A DNA stretch of 64,000 nucleotides. Source: Sphaerochaeta halotolerans (GTDB lineage Bacteria; Spirochaetota; Spirochaetia; Sphaerochaetales; Sphaerochaetaceae). Shown here in pieces: positions 1-9,233 of the stretch. The position numbers and the translations under genes are program-made. Positions within the stretch are counted from its first letter, which is position 1; every line of letters begins with the position of its first letter. The stretch spans positions 81,568 through 145,567 of the forward strand of contig NZ_QUWK01000009.1 in NCBI RefSeq assembly GCF_003429665.1, in the 5' to 3' direction. Under the pieces are notes generated by a model that was not told the DNA's origin, did no database searches, and saw only the letters and a program-made list of their open reading frames with translations.

Positions 1-383
1 CTTTCTTGGTACCTGATCTCGATTCCACTGCACACATTGTCAATGCATATGCCCCTGAGCACCTGATCATTGATTTGGGAGCCGCAGAGGATGATGCATT
101 GCTGGAGAAGGTGGTCAATGCTGGGTCGGTCTTCTTGGGGCCCTACTCCTGTGAGAGTGCAGGGGATTATGCCAGTGGCACCAACCATACCCTTCCTACC
201 AATGGATGGGCGCGCTCGTACAGCGGGGTGAGTACTGATTCGTTCATCAAGAAAATAACAGTGCAGAAACTCAGCAAGGAGGGGCTTTCCTCCCTTGCAC
301 CAACCCTGCTTTGTATGGCAGAACAGGAACAGTTGGGTGCCCATCGCAATGCTGTAGCAGTCCGTTTGGGAGGAGAGAGATGA
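1..383 (+). CDS. hisD: Histidinol dehydrogenase, C-terminal part (5' end outside window)
   Basis: This is the last ~125 residues of HisD, which oxidises L-histidinol to L-histidine in two NAD-dependent steps in the cytosol. The frame is open to the window edge, so the true start lies upstream. Visible family marks are YAPEHL (the Glu-His pair used in catalysis), GDYASGTNH (the Asp that binds zinc) and GAHRNAV near the end (the His zinc ligand). It is the first visible gene of an operon running hisD-C-B-H-A-F-IE. Its stop overlaps the hisC start in an ATGA, which suggests translational coupling. hisG would be expected just upstream. Confidence 0.96.
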   Translation, partial: FLVPDLDSTAHIVNAYAPEHLIIDLGAAEDDALLEKVVNAGSVFLGPYSCESAGDYASGTNHTLPTNGWARSYSGVSTDSFIKKITVQKLSKEGLSSLAPTLLCMAEQEQLGAHRNAVAVRLGGER

Positions 384-1450
384 GAGAGTTGCTGAGAAAG
401 AATATTGCCAACTTAACCCCGTACAGTTGTGCGCGCAATGATTTCACCGGGGAAGCCCAGGTCTATCTCGATGCAAATGAGAACTGGCAGGATTTTGTCG
501 AGAAGACCAATGCAAACCGCTACCCTGATCCGCTTTCGGTGGCAGTTCGCAAACAGGTCGAAGCGGTGCTTGGTCTTCCCTTTCCCAAGACCGTACTGGG
601 TAACGGTAGTGATGAGTTGATCGACAACCTGTTCCGCTGTTTCTGTGAACCAGGAAAGGATTCTGTCTTGCTTATGCCTCCCACCTATGGAGCTTACAAA
701 GTATTTGCAGACATCAATGATGTACGGGTCTCTACTGTTTCCTTGACTCCTTCGTTCCAGATTGATTTTCCTGCACTTTCAGAATTCTTGCACCATGAGA
801 AGGAGAACAGAAGCAGGGAAGGAAGGCTCAAGTTGCTCTTCATCTGCAGCCCAAACAATCCTAGTGGGAATGCTTTTCCCCTTGACGAGGTGAAGCAAAT
901 ATGTGAGCTCTTTGATGGCATTATCGTGGTTGATGAAGCGTACTATGATTTCAGCGAGAAGGAGAGTGCGGTCAAGTTGTTGGACTCCTACCCCAACGTG
1001 GTGGTACTGAGGACCCTTTCCAAGTGCTGGGGACTTGCTAGTGCCAGAGTTGGTATTGCTGTAGCTCATGAAGAGATTGTGTCGGTTTTTAGAAGCATGA
1101 AGTACCCTTATAATATTGGGACTCCAAGCCAAGAGTTGGCGCTCAAGGCATTGAGCCACGCTAGTGAAGTGGAGAGGGGACTTCGTCTTATCAAGGAAGA
1201 GCGGGAACGTTTGGGAGAGGAGTTGAAACCACTGGCATGTGTACAGACTGTCTTTCCCAGTGATGCAAACTTCTTTTTGGTACGGGTTACCGATGCTCTG
1301 GCAATCTACCACTATCTTGCAGGGCTGGGAATCATAGTACGGAATCGCAGCAAAGAGCTGCACTGTGAGAACTGCCTGAGGATCACCGTGGGCAGTAGAG
1401 AAGAGAATGACAGGCTGTTATCAGCATTATCTGCATACAAGGAGCGCTAA
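380..1450 (+). CDS. hisC: Histidinol-phosphate aminotransferase
   Basis: A 356-residue class I/II PLP aminotransferase that makes histidinol phosphate from imidazole acetol phosphate and glutamate. The start at 380 is chosen because it overlaps the hisD stop (ATGA) and follows a GGGAGGAGAG ribosome site. An upstream in-frame extension to 311 lies inside hisD and is rejected. Visible motifs are PNNPSG at residues 158-163, DEAYYD at 185-190 and TLSK with the PLP lysine at 215, followed by the phosphate-binding SARVG. Length is normal for HisC. The gene lies between hisD and hisB, so its histidine role is secure despite the general similarity of this fold to other aminotransferases. Confidence 0.96.
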   Translation: MRELLRKNIANLTPYSCARNDFTGEAQVYLDANENWQDFVEKTNANRYPDPLSVAVRKQVEAVLGLPFPKTVLGNGSDELIDNLFRCFCEPGKDSVLLMPPTYGAYKVFADINDVRVSTVSLTPSFQIDFPALSEFLHHEKENRSREGRLKLLFICSPNNPSGNAFPLDEVKQICELFDGIIVVDEAYYDFSEKESAVKLLDSYPNVVVLRTLSKCWGLASARVGIAVAHEEIVSVFRSMKYPYNIGTPSQELALKALSHASEVERGLRLIKEERERLGEELKPLACVQTVFPSDANFFLVRVTDALAIYHYLAGLGIIVRNRSKELHCENCLRITVGSREENDRLLSALSAYKER

Positions 1451-1451
1451 G

Positions 1452-2579
1452 ATGCATAAGCGAGTGCTGTTTTTGGATCGTGATGGAGTCATTGTAGAGG
1501 AAATGCAGGTAGATAGTCTTGAGAAGATTCACTACATTCCAGGGGTCTTTGGAGCCCTTTCCCGGCTGCGAAAGGATGGGAGCTGGTACTTTGCCATGGT
1601 GAGTAATCAGGATGGGGTAGGAACGCCATCATTTCCCAAGGAAGCTTTTGAAATTCCCCACCAGCGAATCATGGAGACGCTGAGTGGAGAAGGCATTACC
1701 TTCGATGCGGAGCATATCGACTATTCGCTTCCCGAGGACAACTGTCCGGGAAGAAAACCGAAGATCGGTATGCTTAGCGAGTACATGGACGGTAGCTACG
1801 ACCTGGCACACTCGGTGGTAATCGGGGATCGTCTTACTGATGTGCAGCTTGCAAAGAACATTGGGTGCAAGGCAATCTGGTTTGCCGATGAGTCGAGAGC
1901 AGATGAGCTGGGTGAGGACCTCAAGGAGGTCTGTATCCTGGTCAGCGACAACTGGGCCTCAATTGCATCCTTCCTGCTGGATGAAAGCCACCTCTCTCCA
2001 CGTATTGCACGGTTGGAAAGAAAGACCAAAGAGACGGAAATCTCACTCAAGCTGAATCTTGATGGAGGGTCCCTTGGGTCTATCCACACCCATATTCCTT
2101 TTTTTGACCACATGCTGGAGCAGGTACTTCGCCACAGTGGTTGTGACATAGACCTCCATGCACATGGAGATTTGGTGGTGGATGAACACCACAGTGTAGA
2201 GGATGTGGGTATCGCCCTGGGGCAAGCCTTCCGCGAAGCCTTGGGTGATAAACGAGGTATAAGTCGCTACGGGTTTGAGCTCCTTCCTATGGATGATGTG
2301 CTTGCCCAGGTAGCTTTGGATTTTTCTGGACGGCCCTATCTACAGTGGGATGTCTCTTTCAAGCGGGAGTACATCGGTACCTTCCCTACTGAGATGGTTG
2401 AACACTTCTTCAAATCCTTCAGCGATAGTGCTGGATGCACTCTCTCGCTCAAGGTGAGTGAGGGCAACGCCCACCACCAGTGTGAAGCGTTATTCAAGGC
2501 TTTTGCACGGGCGATCAAACAAGCCGTGCATCGTAATCCGTACTCTATGGAACTTCCTACAACAAAGGGGATGCTATGA
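1452..2579 (+). CDS. hisB: Bifunctional histidinol-phosphatase / imidazoleglycerol-phosphate dehydratase
   Basis: A 375-residue fusion catalysing two histidine steps. Residues 1 to ~170 are a HAD phosphatase with the LDRDGV motif (Asp9 and Asp11) and SNQDG at 51-55. Residues ~185-375 are the IGP dehydratase with the manganese motif HHSVED at 246-251 and a later EGNAHHQCEALFKA. The enterobacterial HAD domain carries a Cys-rich zinc loop; here the corresponding stretch is IDYSLPEDNCPGRKPK with one Cys, so that zinc site is probably absent. From memory this stretch and the following GSYDLAHSVVIGDRLTDVQ resemble the Bacteroidota form. The start at 1452 is one base after the hisC stop. Confidence 0.95.
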   Translation: MHKRVLFLDRDGVIVEEMQVDSLEKIHYIPGVFGALSRLRKDGSWYFAMVSNQDGVGTPSFPKEAFEIPHQRIMETLSGEGITFDAEHIDYSLPEDNCPGRKPKIGMLSEYMDGSYDLAHSVVIGDRLTDVQLAKNIGCKAIWFADESRADELGEDLKEVCILVSDNWASIASFLLDESHLSPRIARLERKTKETEISLKLNLDGGSLGSIHTHIPFFDHMLEQVLRHSGCDIDLHAHGDLVVDEHHSVEDVGIALGQAFREALGDKRGISRYGFELLPMDDVLAQVALDFSGRPYLQWDVSFKREYIGTFPTEMVEHFFKSFSDSAGCTLSLKVSEGNAHHQCEALFKAFARAIKQAVHRNPYSMELPTTKGML

Positions 2580-3169
2580 ACATTGCCATCGTAAAGTATA
2601 ATGCGGGAAATACACGGTCAGTACTCTGTGCTCTCCACCGCCTTGGCTATGAGGCAGAGGTTACCGATGACCCCGGACAGTTGGCAAATGCTGACAAGGT
2701 ACTATTCCCTGGGGTGGGGGAAGCATCCACTGCAATGGCATATCTGAGGGAGAAAGGGCTGGATATTGTGCTTACAACCCTCAAACAGCCGTTTCTTGGA
2801 ATATGTCTGGGAATGCAACTGATGTGTGCATCCAGTGAGGAACATGATACCCAGACACTAGGCATCTTCCCTATTCCAACGCGTAAGTTTTCACTTCCTC
2901 CCGAATTTAAGATTCCGCATATGGGATGGAACACCCTGCAGTACCAGGATGACCGACTGTTCTCTGGCTTGAAGGGAGAAGCCTGGTGCTATTTCGTGCA
3001 TAGCTATTATGTCCCCCTCTGTGAGGCGACAATTGCAAGCACAGAGTATGGTGGGCAGGTTTTCTCCTCCGTACTGCACAAGGACAATTACTACGGCTGT
3101 CAGTTCCATCCTGAGAAGAGTGGGGATGTGGGAGAGCAATTGCTGAAAACATTCCTAGAGGAGCTATGA
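2576..3169 (+). CDS. hisH: Imidazole glycerol phosphate synthase, glutaminase subunit
   Basis: A 197-residue class I glutamine amidotransferase that supplies ammonia to HisF for ring closure of the imidazole. The catalytic triad is visible: Cys77 in GICLGMQ, and His178 and Glu180 in QFHPEKSG. The conserved YNAGNTRSV lies near the start and PGVG at 45-48. The start overlaps the hisB stop (ATGA at 2576-2579) and the stop overlaps the hisA start, so the partners HisB, HisH and HisA are translationally coupled. Length is normal. Confidence 0.96.
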   Translation: MNIAIVKYNAGNTRSVLCALHRLGYEAEVTDDPGQLANADKVLFPGVGEASTAMAYLREKGLDIVLTTLKQPFLGICLGMQLMCASSEEHDTQTLGIFPIPTRKFSLPPEFKIPHMGWNTLQYQDDRLFSGLKGEAWCYFVHSYYVPLCEATIASTEYGGQVFSSVLHKDNYYGCQFHPEKSGDVGEQLLKTFLEEL

Positions 3170-3891
3170 TGCATATCATCCCAGCAATCGATATTATTGA
3201 AGGAAAGGCGGTTCGCCTCACCCAAGGGGTGTACGAATCGAAGAAAATCTACGCTGGCGATCCTCTTGAACTTGCGAAGCAGTTTGAGGATGCCAACCTT
3301 CGCTACTTGCATGTTGTAGATCTTGATGGTGCAAGAGGGAGAGGTATCGTCAACCTGAATGTCCTTGAGCGTATAGCGAACAATACCAATCTGGTAATCG
3401 ATTTCGGTGGGGGAATCAAGCGAAGTGCGGATCTTGAGGCAGCGTTTTCCAGCGGAGCGAGCAAGGTTACCTGTGGTTCGGTTGCAGTAAAGAATCCTTC
3501 GCTGTTGATCTCCTGGATTGAAAAGTTCGGCTGTGATCGATTGATCCTTGGCGCTGATGCGAAGAACGGGATGGTCCAGAGTGCAGGTTGGACTGAAGGG
3601 AGTGACCAAGAGGTTGCAGCCTTCATTGACCTCTATCGTAGCCAGGGACTTAATCAAGTAATCTGTACTGATATCTCCAAGGATGGAATGCTCAGTGGCC
3701 CTTCGATTGACCTGTATCGTACACTCCTGAAAGATCGAAGTGACCTTCACTTGATTGCCTCAGGAGGTATTACCACTATGCAGGATCTGCGGGACTTACG
3801 GGATGCAGGGCTCGCGGGGGCTATCATTGGTAAGGCTATCTATGAGGGTATGATTACAATCGAAGAGCTTGCAGCCTTCGGGGAGAACTAA
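3166..3891 (+). CDS. hisA: ProFAR isomerase (phosphoribosylformimino-5-aminoimidazole carboxamide ribotide isomerase)
   Basis: A 241-residue TIM-barrel enzyme that carries out the Amadori rearrangement of ProFAR to PRFAR, the substrate of HisH-HisF. The N-terminal [13 protein letters not shown] holds one catalytic Asp and GADAKNG the other. IDFGGGI and SGGI form the two phosphate-binding loops. [10 protein letters not shown] is typical of HisA. Two adjacent ATG codons at 3166 and 3169 are both possible; the first overlaps the hisH stop. hisF follows after 2 bases. Confidence 0.96.
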   Translation: MMHIIPAIDIIEGKAVRLTQGVYESKKIYAGDPLELAKQFEDANLRYLHVVDLDGARGRGIVNLNVLERIANNTNLVIDFGGGIKRSADLEAAFSSGASKVTCGSVAVKNPSLLISWIEKFGCDRLILGADAKNGMVQSAGWTEGSDQEVAAFIDLYRSQGLNQVICTDISKDGMLSGPSIDLYRTLLKDRSDLHLIASGGITTMQDLRDLRDAGLAGAIIGKAIYEGMITIEELAAFGEN

Positions 3892-3893
3892 GT

Positions 3894-4670
3894 ATGTTGG
3901 CAAAACGAATCATTCCTTGTCTTGATGTCCGTGATGGACGGACGGTAAAAGGGGTCAACTTTGTAAACTTGCGTGATGCAGGGGACGCGGTTGAACTCGC
4001 CCAAGCCTATAGCCGCTATGGTGCTGATGAGCTGACGTTTCTTGACATCACTGCAACGGTTGAGAACCGTTCAACATTCCGTTCCTTGGTAAGAAGCATA
4101 GCAGACCATATCAGTATTCCCTTCACAGTTGGTGGTGGCATCAGAAATGAGGCCGATGTGGCGGCTTTGCTTGACAGTGGAGCTGACAAGATTTCCATCA
4201 ATAGCCAGGCAGTGGCAAGGCCCCAGGCCATCGATGAGCTCGCTTTGCACTTTGGCAGCCAATGTGTGGTCTGTGCCATCGATGCAAGAAGGAATCCAGC
4301 TTTTGACAATGGAGCTGAGGAAGGCTGGGAGGTCTATGTCCATGGGGGACGTACAGGAACAGGGTTGGATGTCATCTCTTGGGCGAAGGAGGCATACAGC
4401 CGCGGGGCAGGAGAGATCCTTCTTACCAGTATGGAGCATGACGGGGTGAAGGGTGGTTTTGCTGTTGATCTGACACGCCGGGTGTCTGAAGCCGTCGGCA
4501 TTCCCGTAATTGCGAGTGGGGGGGCGGGCAAGATGGAACATTTCTACGAAGTATTCACTAAGGGAAAAGCTGATGCTGCCTTGGCAGCTTCCATCTTTCA
4601 TTTTCATGAGATAGATATCCCAGAGTTGAAGATTTTTCTTGAACAACATGATATAACTATGCGTAGGTAG
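3894..4670 (+). CDS. hisF: Imidazole glycerol phosphate synthase, cyclase subunit
   Basis: A 258-residue TIM-barrel cyclase that joins HisH ammonia with PRFAR to give imidazole glycerol phosphate and AICAR. It begins with the typical [15 protein letters not shown], where Asp11 is catalytic, and has AIDARR with the second catalytic Asp near residue 130. FTVGGGI and IASGGAG are the phosphate loops, and [10 protein letters not shown] is a HisF signature. It starts 2 bases after the hisA stop. Length is normal, and the internal similarity to HisA is that expected for the family. Confidence 0.96.
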   Translation: MLAKRIIPCLDVRDGRTVKGVNFVNLRDAGDAVELAQAYSRYGADELTFLDITATVENRSTFRSLVRSIADHISIPFTVGGGIRNEADVAALLDSGADKISINSQAVARPQAIDELALHFGSQCVVCAIDARRNPAFDNGAEEGWEVYVHGGRTGTGLDVISWAKEAYSRGAGEILLTSMEHDGVKGGFAVDLTRRVSEAVGIPVIASGGAGKMEHFYEVFTKGKADAALAASIFHFHEIDIPELKIFLEQHDITMRR

Positions 4671-4689
4671 TAGTAAGGAGATGGATTAT

Positions 4690-5298
4690 ATGGCTCTTGA
4701 TTTCGAAAAACAGGGGGGATTAGTTCCCGCAATCATCCAGGACGCTGTGACAAACAAGGTATTGATGCTCGGATATATGAACGATGAGTCGCTCAAGATT
4801 ACCCGAGACCGTGGGCTTGTCACCTTCTGGTCCAGAAGCCGTAACACGCTTTGGACGAAAGGGGAGACGAGCGGAAATTACCTTGAGGTCAGGGAAATCA
4901 TTGAAGATTGTGACCATGACACGCTCCTAATCAAGGCAATACCCACCGGACCTGTATGCCACACCGGAAGCGATACCTGTTTTTCTGAGGAAAACAATCC
5001 TGAAGAGATTCCTACTTCTGATTTTTTATTCTACCTTGAACAAATCATCCATGACCGTCGTGATTTTCCCCAAGAGGGTTCATACACCAACCATCTCTTC
5101 AGTAGAGGCATCAATAAGATTGCCCAGAAAGTAGGGGAAGAGGCTGTTGAGCTCATCATTGAGAGCAAGGATGATAACAAAGACCTGTTCCTTGGAGAGG
5201 CCGCCGACCTGCTATATCATTTCCTGGTACTGCTTACCCAAAAGGACGTACGTTTGGGTGAGGTTGTTGAGGTACTCAAGGGAAGACATAGCAGATAA
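4690..5298 (+). CDS. hisIE: Bifunctional phosphoribosyl-AMP cyclohydrolase / phosphoribosyl-ATP pyrophosphatase
   Basis: A ~202-residue fusion of HisI and HisE, the second and third steps of the pathway. The N-terminal half carries WSRSRNTLWTKG and the metal motif DCDHDTLL plus CHTGSDTCF. The C-terminal half carries TNHLFSRGINKIAQKVGEE and VELIIE, the helical HisE pyrophosphatase. The ATG at 4690 is preferred because the ribosome site AAGGAG at 4675-4680 lies 9 bases upstream; an in-frame ATG at 4681 is only one base from that site. It is the last gene of the operon, with a terminator-like hairpin 21 bases after its stop. Confidence 0.95.
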   Translation: MALDFEKQGGLVPAIIQDAVTNKVLMLGYMNDESLKITRDRGLVTFWSRSRNTLWTKGETSGNYLEVREIIEDCDHDTLLIKAIPTGPVCHTGSDTCFSEENNPEEIPTSDFLFYLEQIIHDRRDFPQEGSYTNHLFSRGINKIAQKVGEEAVELIIESKDDNKDLFLGEAADLLYHFLVLLTQKDVRLGEVVEVLKGRHSR

Positions 5299-5319
5299 CT
5301 CCATCAAAAGAACCAAGTA

Positions 5320-5351
5320 AACCCCCGTCTGTTCATCGTGAAGCGGGGGTT
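5320..5351 (+). terminator. Probable terminator of the his operon
   Basis: The arms AACCCCCG (5320-5327) and CGGGGGTT (5344-5351) form an 8-bp GC-rich stem with a 16-base loop, followed by CTCTGTT. The T run is weak, but the position just after hisIE fits. Confidence 0.65.
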
Positions 5352-5374
5352 CTCTGTTAAATGCCCTGTAGATG

Positions 5375-5626
5375 TCATTCATCTCTTGTAGGTTCCTGGG
5401 GGATTATAATATCAAATAAATGCTCACTGGTGTAGCAGGCGGAGATTTCATTGCAATTCCCTTGAACTTGAGCTGCTTCGGTGAAGTTGTTTCCCTGTCT
5501 TATGGCAAAGAGGAAGTCTTTGTGAGTGTCAGACAAACAGGGGGCTTCCTCTTCATTTTCTCCTTCGGGGATTCTCAATCCAATTATTATCCTATTAAAC
5601 CACAGCTTTCCCCCTACTGGAATATT
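5375..5626 (-). other. Intergenic region with a possible decayed gene fragment
   Basis: The 380-base gap between the his terminator and the next promoter has no convincing gene. On the minus strand an open frame of 84 codons runs from 5626 to a stop at 5375 and reads like protein (for example DTHKDFLFAIRQGNNF and CYTSEHLFDIIIP), but it has no ATG with a ribosome site and a stop just upstream. It could be the tail of a lost gene. No family recognised. Confidence 0.25.
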
Positions 5627-5695
5627 TCATTTACGGTATGAGTGGAAGTTTTCATATTCGAGACAGTTTTTCTTAAATACAGCCTATTTTTTCAT

Positions 5696-5745
5696 TTGAC
5701 AAGTAGTAAAAGGTGTGAAAGAATACATGTATGGAAACGCTTCCA
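5696..5745 (+). promoter_or_regulatory. Promoter with LacI-type operator for the disaccharide operon
   Basis: A consensus -35 TTGACA lies at 5696-5701 with a weak -10 around 5719-5726. Immediately after it, TGGAAACGCTTCCA at 5732-5745 is a 14-bp near-palindrome (one mismatch per half) centred on CG, which is typical of LacI-family operators. Its position at the expected transcription start suggests repression by the LacI protein encoded at 12177-13142. Confidence 0.6.
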
Positions 5746-5865
5746 CGGTATGGAGTGTCTTGTTTCCCCAGTGTTCTACTTTCCCATATCGATGGAATGT
5801 ATCTGATGCGTTTAACGCAATATGTAATCATACCGCTTGGCAAAACCAAGCAAAAGGAGATGAGT

Positions 5866-7140
5866 ATGAAGAAAGCAGTAGTAGTGTTACTCATTGCATT
5901 GGTGGTTCTTCCATCAGCATTTGCTGCTGGACAAGCTGACACCAAGCAGGCCGAAAAGAAGGTCGTACAGGTGTTCGGAGCTTTTGTCGATGAGGAGCTG
6001 AGACGTTTTGAAGAGGCAATAGTGCCATTTGAAGAGCGTACGGGAATCGATGTAGTCTACGAAGGATCGAAAGACTTCGAGACACTGATCAGTGTACGTG
6101 TCGAGGGAGGTAACCCCCCTGATATCGCAGCACTTCCTCAGCCTGGTCTCATGTATAACTTTGCTTCTCAAGGGTATTTGGTCCCAATGTGGGACTCCCT
6201 GCTAGAAGCCGTCGATGCAAACTATGCACCGGTTTGGAAGGACCTTGGGTCCTATGATGGCGTTCCCTACGGTGTGTTCCACCGGGTAAATGCAAAGAGT
6301 TTCGTATGGTATCCCAAGAAAGCATGGGCAAGAGAAGGGTATGAAGTCCCTACCACATGGGACGAGATGATTGCCCTGATGGATAAGATGGTTGCCAATG
6401 GACATACTCCTTGGTCGATCGGTATTGAAGCTGGTGGAGCAACAGGTTGGGTTGGAACCGACTGGGTGGAAGATGTCATGCTCAGGACCGCAGGACCGGA
6501 AGTCTATGACAAGTGGGTAAATCATGAGATTCCGTTCAATGCTCCTGAAGTAAAAGAGGCATTCGATATTATTGGAAAAATCTGGTTGAATCCCAAGTAT
6601 GTCTATGGCGGTACCAACACCATTCTTACTCAGAGTTATACCGATTCTCCGCGCACCATGTTTGAGAATCCTCCACGCTCGTGGATGCACAGACAGGGTA
6701 ATTTTGTCACCTCTTTCCTCCAGGATGACATTCAGGCAAATCTTGAAGAAGAAGTAGGAGTATTCCCACTTCCTAGCATCAATGAAGAGTTTGGAATTCC
6801 AATTCTTGGTGGTGGTGACCAGTTTGTTGTCTTCAACGATCGCCCCGAAGTCCGTGAATTCATGGAATTCTTGGCAACTTGGGAGTCTGGTGAGATTTGG
6901 GCAAAGAGAGGTGGAGCCCTCTTCCCCTATCTGAATCAGGATCTGAATGCTTACCCGAACGAGATTGAACGCTCACTTGCTGAAGCCTTGGTGAATGCCA
7001 AAGTATTCAGGTTTGATGCTTCCGATCTTATGCCGGGACAGGTTGGGGCAGGTTCCTTCTGGACTGGTATTGTAGACTGGGTCAATGGCAAGAACCTTGA
7101 TACCATGTTGAGCGATGTGCAGAAATCCTGGCCGAAATAA
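5866..7140 (+). CDS. Sugar ABC transporter substrate-binding protein (alpha-glucoside type)
   Basis: A 424-residue extracellular family 1 solute-binding protein that would capture an oligosaccharide, probably an alpha-glucoside, in the periplasm and deliver it to the two permeases downstream. The N-terminus MKKAVVVLLIALVVLPSAFA is a clear signal peptide, followed by AGQADTKQ. Typical binding-protein text includes ERTGIDVVYEGSKDFETLI and PPDIAALPQPG. The ATG at 5866 is favoured by AGGAG at 5855-5859; an ATG two codons earlier is too close to it, and a longer frame back to 5731 overlaps the operator. The usual ATPase gene is absent, so a shared MsmK/MalK-like ATPase elsewhere is likely. Confidence 0.9.
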   Translation: MKKAVVVLLIALVVLPSAFAAGQADTKQAEKKVVQVFGAFVDEELRRFEEAIVPFEERTGIDVVYEGSKDFETLISVRVEGGNPPDIAALPQPGLMYNFASQGYLVPMWDSLLEAVDANYAPVWKDLGSYDGVPYGVFHRVNAKSFVWYPKKAWAREGYEVPTTWDEMIALMDKMVANGHTPWSIGIEAGGATGWVGTDWVEDVMLRTAGPEVYDKWVNHEIPFNAPEVKEAFDIIGKIWLNPKYVYGGTNTILTQSYTDSPRTMFENPPRSWMHRQGNFVTSFLQDDIQANLEEEVGVFPLPSINEEFGIPILGGGDQFVVFNDRPEVREFMEFLATWESGEIWAKRGGALFPYLNQDLNAYPNEIERSLAEALVNAKVFRFDASDLMPGQVGAGSFWTGIVDWVNGKNLDTMLSDVQKSWPK

Positions 7141-7154
7141 GTAAATGCTGTATT

Positions 7155-7188
7155 GCACCGGCAGAGATGTAGAGTCCTTTGCCGGTGC
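7155..7188 (+). promoter_or_regulatory. Intercistronic stem-loop after the binding-protein gene
   Basis: GCACCGGCA (7155-7163) pairs perfectly with TGCCGGTGC (7180-7188), giving a 9-bp stem with a 16-base loop and no T run. It lies between the binding-protein and first permease genes and may stabilise the upstream mRNA or attenuate downstream expression. Confidence 0.6.
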
Positions 7189-7219
7189 TCTCGTATAGTA
7201 CTCTCAAAGGGGACCGTAC

Positions 7220-8320
7220 ATGACAACAATTGAAAGACAAGACAAGCCTACATCATCCCTTATCAAGCTTGGTCGCATAGCATTCTCTGTCCTTGTGCTT
7301 GTTGGCGTACTCTTTGTATTGTGGGTTGGTTTCATCTTCTTACGGGATAGCAATGCTTCACAAGGAATTATTGCAATCATCGCCATTGTGTGGGGCGTAG
7401 GTGGAATTGCACTTCTGTTCTGGGTTGCCGATTGGGTTGTGAACAGGACCAGTACTGCAACTGCCAAGAGATTGCAACCGTTTATATTTGTAGGTCCAGC
7501 ATTGATAATTCTTGCTTGGTATCTGTTTATTCCCACGGTCCGATCTCTTTATTTGAGCTTCTTTGATGCACAATCGAAGAATTTCGTAGGACTTGCGAAC
7601 TATGTGTTCGCTTTCACCGATTCCAAGATGCGGGAATCGTTCACAAACAATCTTCTGTGGTTGGTCATTGGAACCGGCGGGGCTGTTGGCTTTGGTCTGA
7701 TTATTGCACTGCTCACAGATCGAGTGAAAATGGAGAAGGTATTCAAGAGCATCATTTTCATGCCGATGGCAATCTCCTTTGTCGGTGCTGGTGTTATCTG
7801 GCGATTTATCTATTCGTACAAACCGGCAGGGGAAGACCAAATTGGCTTACTCAATGCAATTGTTACCTTTTTTGGTGGTGAACCACAAGCCTGGTTTACG
7901 ATGCCATTTTGGAACAATATCTTCTTGATTGCCATTCTGGTATGGTTGCAAACAGGCTATGCCATGGTGATCATCAGCTCAGCACTGAAGGGCGTTCCCT
8001 CCACAATTATCGAAGCTGGTCGTATAGACGGTGCAGGGGAATTCAGGATTATTAGAAGCATTATCATACCCTTTATAGCACCTACACTCGTTACGGTATC
8101 GACCACGATTATCATCATTACATTGAAGATATTCGATATCGTATTCACCATGACCAATGGTAACTATGGTACCGAGGTTATAGCAAGCATGCAGTACAAA
8201 CAGATGTTCCGCTTCTACCACTATGGACGAGGGTCTGCAATCGCTATCGTGTTGGTTCTGGCTGTTATTCCTGTCATGTGGTACAACCTGCATCAGTTCA
8301 GCAAACGGGAGGGCTTCTAA
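7220..8320 (+). CDS. Sugar ABC transporter permease (MalF/AglF-like)
   Basis: A 366-residue inner-membrane permease. Two extra hydrophobic segments at about residues 17-50 and 50-75 precede the usual six-helix core, which starts near PFIFVGPALIILAWYLF. The EAA loop that contacts the ATPase reads EAGRIDGAGEFRIIRSIIIP at about residue 260. The N-terminal extension fits MalF/AglF-type subunits. GGGG of AAAGGGGACC provides the ribosome site. It pairs with the permease that starts 1 base after its stop. The AglF assignment rests on the partner's AglG-like text and the GH65 gene downstream; the exact sugar is unknown. Confidence 0.88.
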   Translation: MTTIERQDKPTSSLIKLGRIAFSVLVLVGVLFVLWVGFIFLRDSNASQGIIAIIAIVWGVGGIALLFWVADWVVNRTSTATAKRLQPFIFVGPALIILAWYLFIPTVRSLYLSFFDAQSKNFVGLANYVFAFTDSKMRESFTNNLLWLVIGTGGAVGFGLIIALLTDRVKMEKVFKSIIFMPMAISFVGAGVIWRFIYSYKPAGEDQIGLLNAIVTFFGGEPQAWFTMPFWNNIFLIAILVWLQTGYAMVIISSALKGVPSTIIEAGRIDGAGEFRIIRSIIIPFIAPTLVTVSTTIIIITLKIFDIVFTMTNGNYGTEVIASMQYKQMFRFYHYGRGSAIAIVLVLAVIPVMWYNLHQFSKREGF

Positions 8321-8321
8321 T

Positions 8322-9230
8322 ATGACATCCCTTGCAAGAAAAAGACAAAATAGATGGAATGTGGTGGTCAATATTGTTTTGATCGTACTGGTCATTGTCT
8401 GGAGTATCCCGATTATTGGTTTGCTCATCTCATCAGTAAGACCACAGGATGACGTTTTGAATACTGGATGGTGGACCGTCTTCAAAGGTGACGGCGATTT
8501 CACCTTGAACAACTATCGACGTGTGTTGGGAGGCAGACAAGCAACATTTACTGACGCAGAAGGGAATGTTCTTCGTGCAAGCGGAGATAATCTGTCTCAG
8601 GCCTTCATCAACAGTTTTACCGTCACCGTTCCCTCGGTGATCATTCCTATTCTCATTGCAGCAGCAGCCGCCTTTGGCTTTGCTTGGATGGTGTTTCCTG
8701 GTAGGAAATTGTTCTTCACCATTGTGGTCGCCTTATTGGTAGTTCCCTTACAGATTGCATTGATTCCAATCCTTCGGGATTACATGAAAATTGGTCTTAC
8801 AGGTTCCTATTTGGGTATATGGCTTGCCCATACAGGGTTTGGGCTACCACTGGGGATTTATCTTCTCTATAACTATATTTCAACCATCCCACGGGATGTA
8901 TTTGAATCGGCATTCCTTGACGGAGCTAGGCCGATGGTGATTTTCGTACGGCTGGTACTTCCTCTCTCTGTCCCTGCTATAGCATCGTTAGGTATATTCC
9001 AGTTCCTCTGGGTTTGGAATGACCTGCTGGTTGCCTTGGTCTTCCTTGGTGGCACCAGTGATGTAGCTGTACTGACCCAGCGCTTGGCGAATATGGTAGG
9101 TTCACGAGGACAGGACTGGCATCTGCTCACCGCAGGGGCATTTGTTGTCATGATTGTCCCAATTCTCGTGTTTTTCTTCCTGCAACGGTACTTTGTACAA
9201 GGACTTATGGCAGGATCAGTTAAGGGGTAA
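8322..9230 (+). CDS. Sugar ABC transporter permease (MalG/AglG-like)
   Basis: A 302-residue six-helix permease. The EAA loop reads ESAFLDGARPMVIFVRLVLP at about residue 195-215. The periplasmic stretch SVRPQDDVLNTGWWTVF resembles AglG-type alpha-glucoside permeases, which carry a GWWT motif here. The start at 8322 lies 1 base after the MalF-like stop; an in-frame extension to 8223 lies inside the upstream gene and is rejected. The next gene, the phosphorylase fusion, begins 3 bases after its stop, so import and cleavage are one operon. Confidence 0.88.
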   Translation: MTSLARKRQNRWNVVVNIVLIVLVIVWSIPIIGLLISSVRPQDDVLNTGWWTVFKGDGDFTLNNYRRVLGGRQATFTDAEGNVLRASGDNLSQAFINSFTVTVPSVIIPILIAAAAAFGFAWMVFPGRKLFFTIVVALLVVPLQIALIPILRDYMKIGLTGSYLGIWLAHTGFGLPLGIYLLYNYISTIPRDVFESAFLDGARPMVIFVRLVLPLSVPAIASLGIFQFLWVWNDLLVALVFLGGTSDVAVLTQRLANMVGSRGQDWHLLTAGAFVVMIVPILVFFFLQRYFVQGLMAGSVKG

Positions 9231-9233
9231 TAC

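Noticed and set aside
779..1363. 194-codon minus frame inside hisC
   Set aside because: Shadow of a well-supported gene; no ribosome site.
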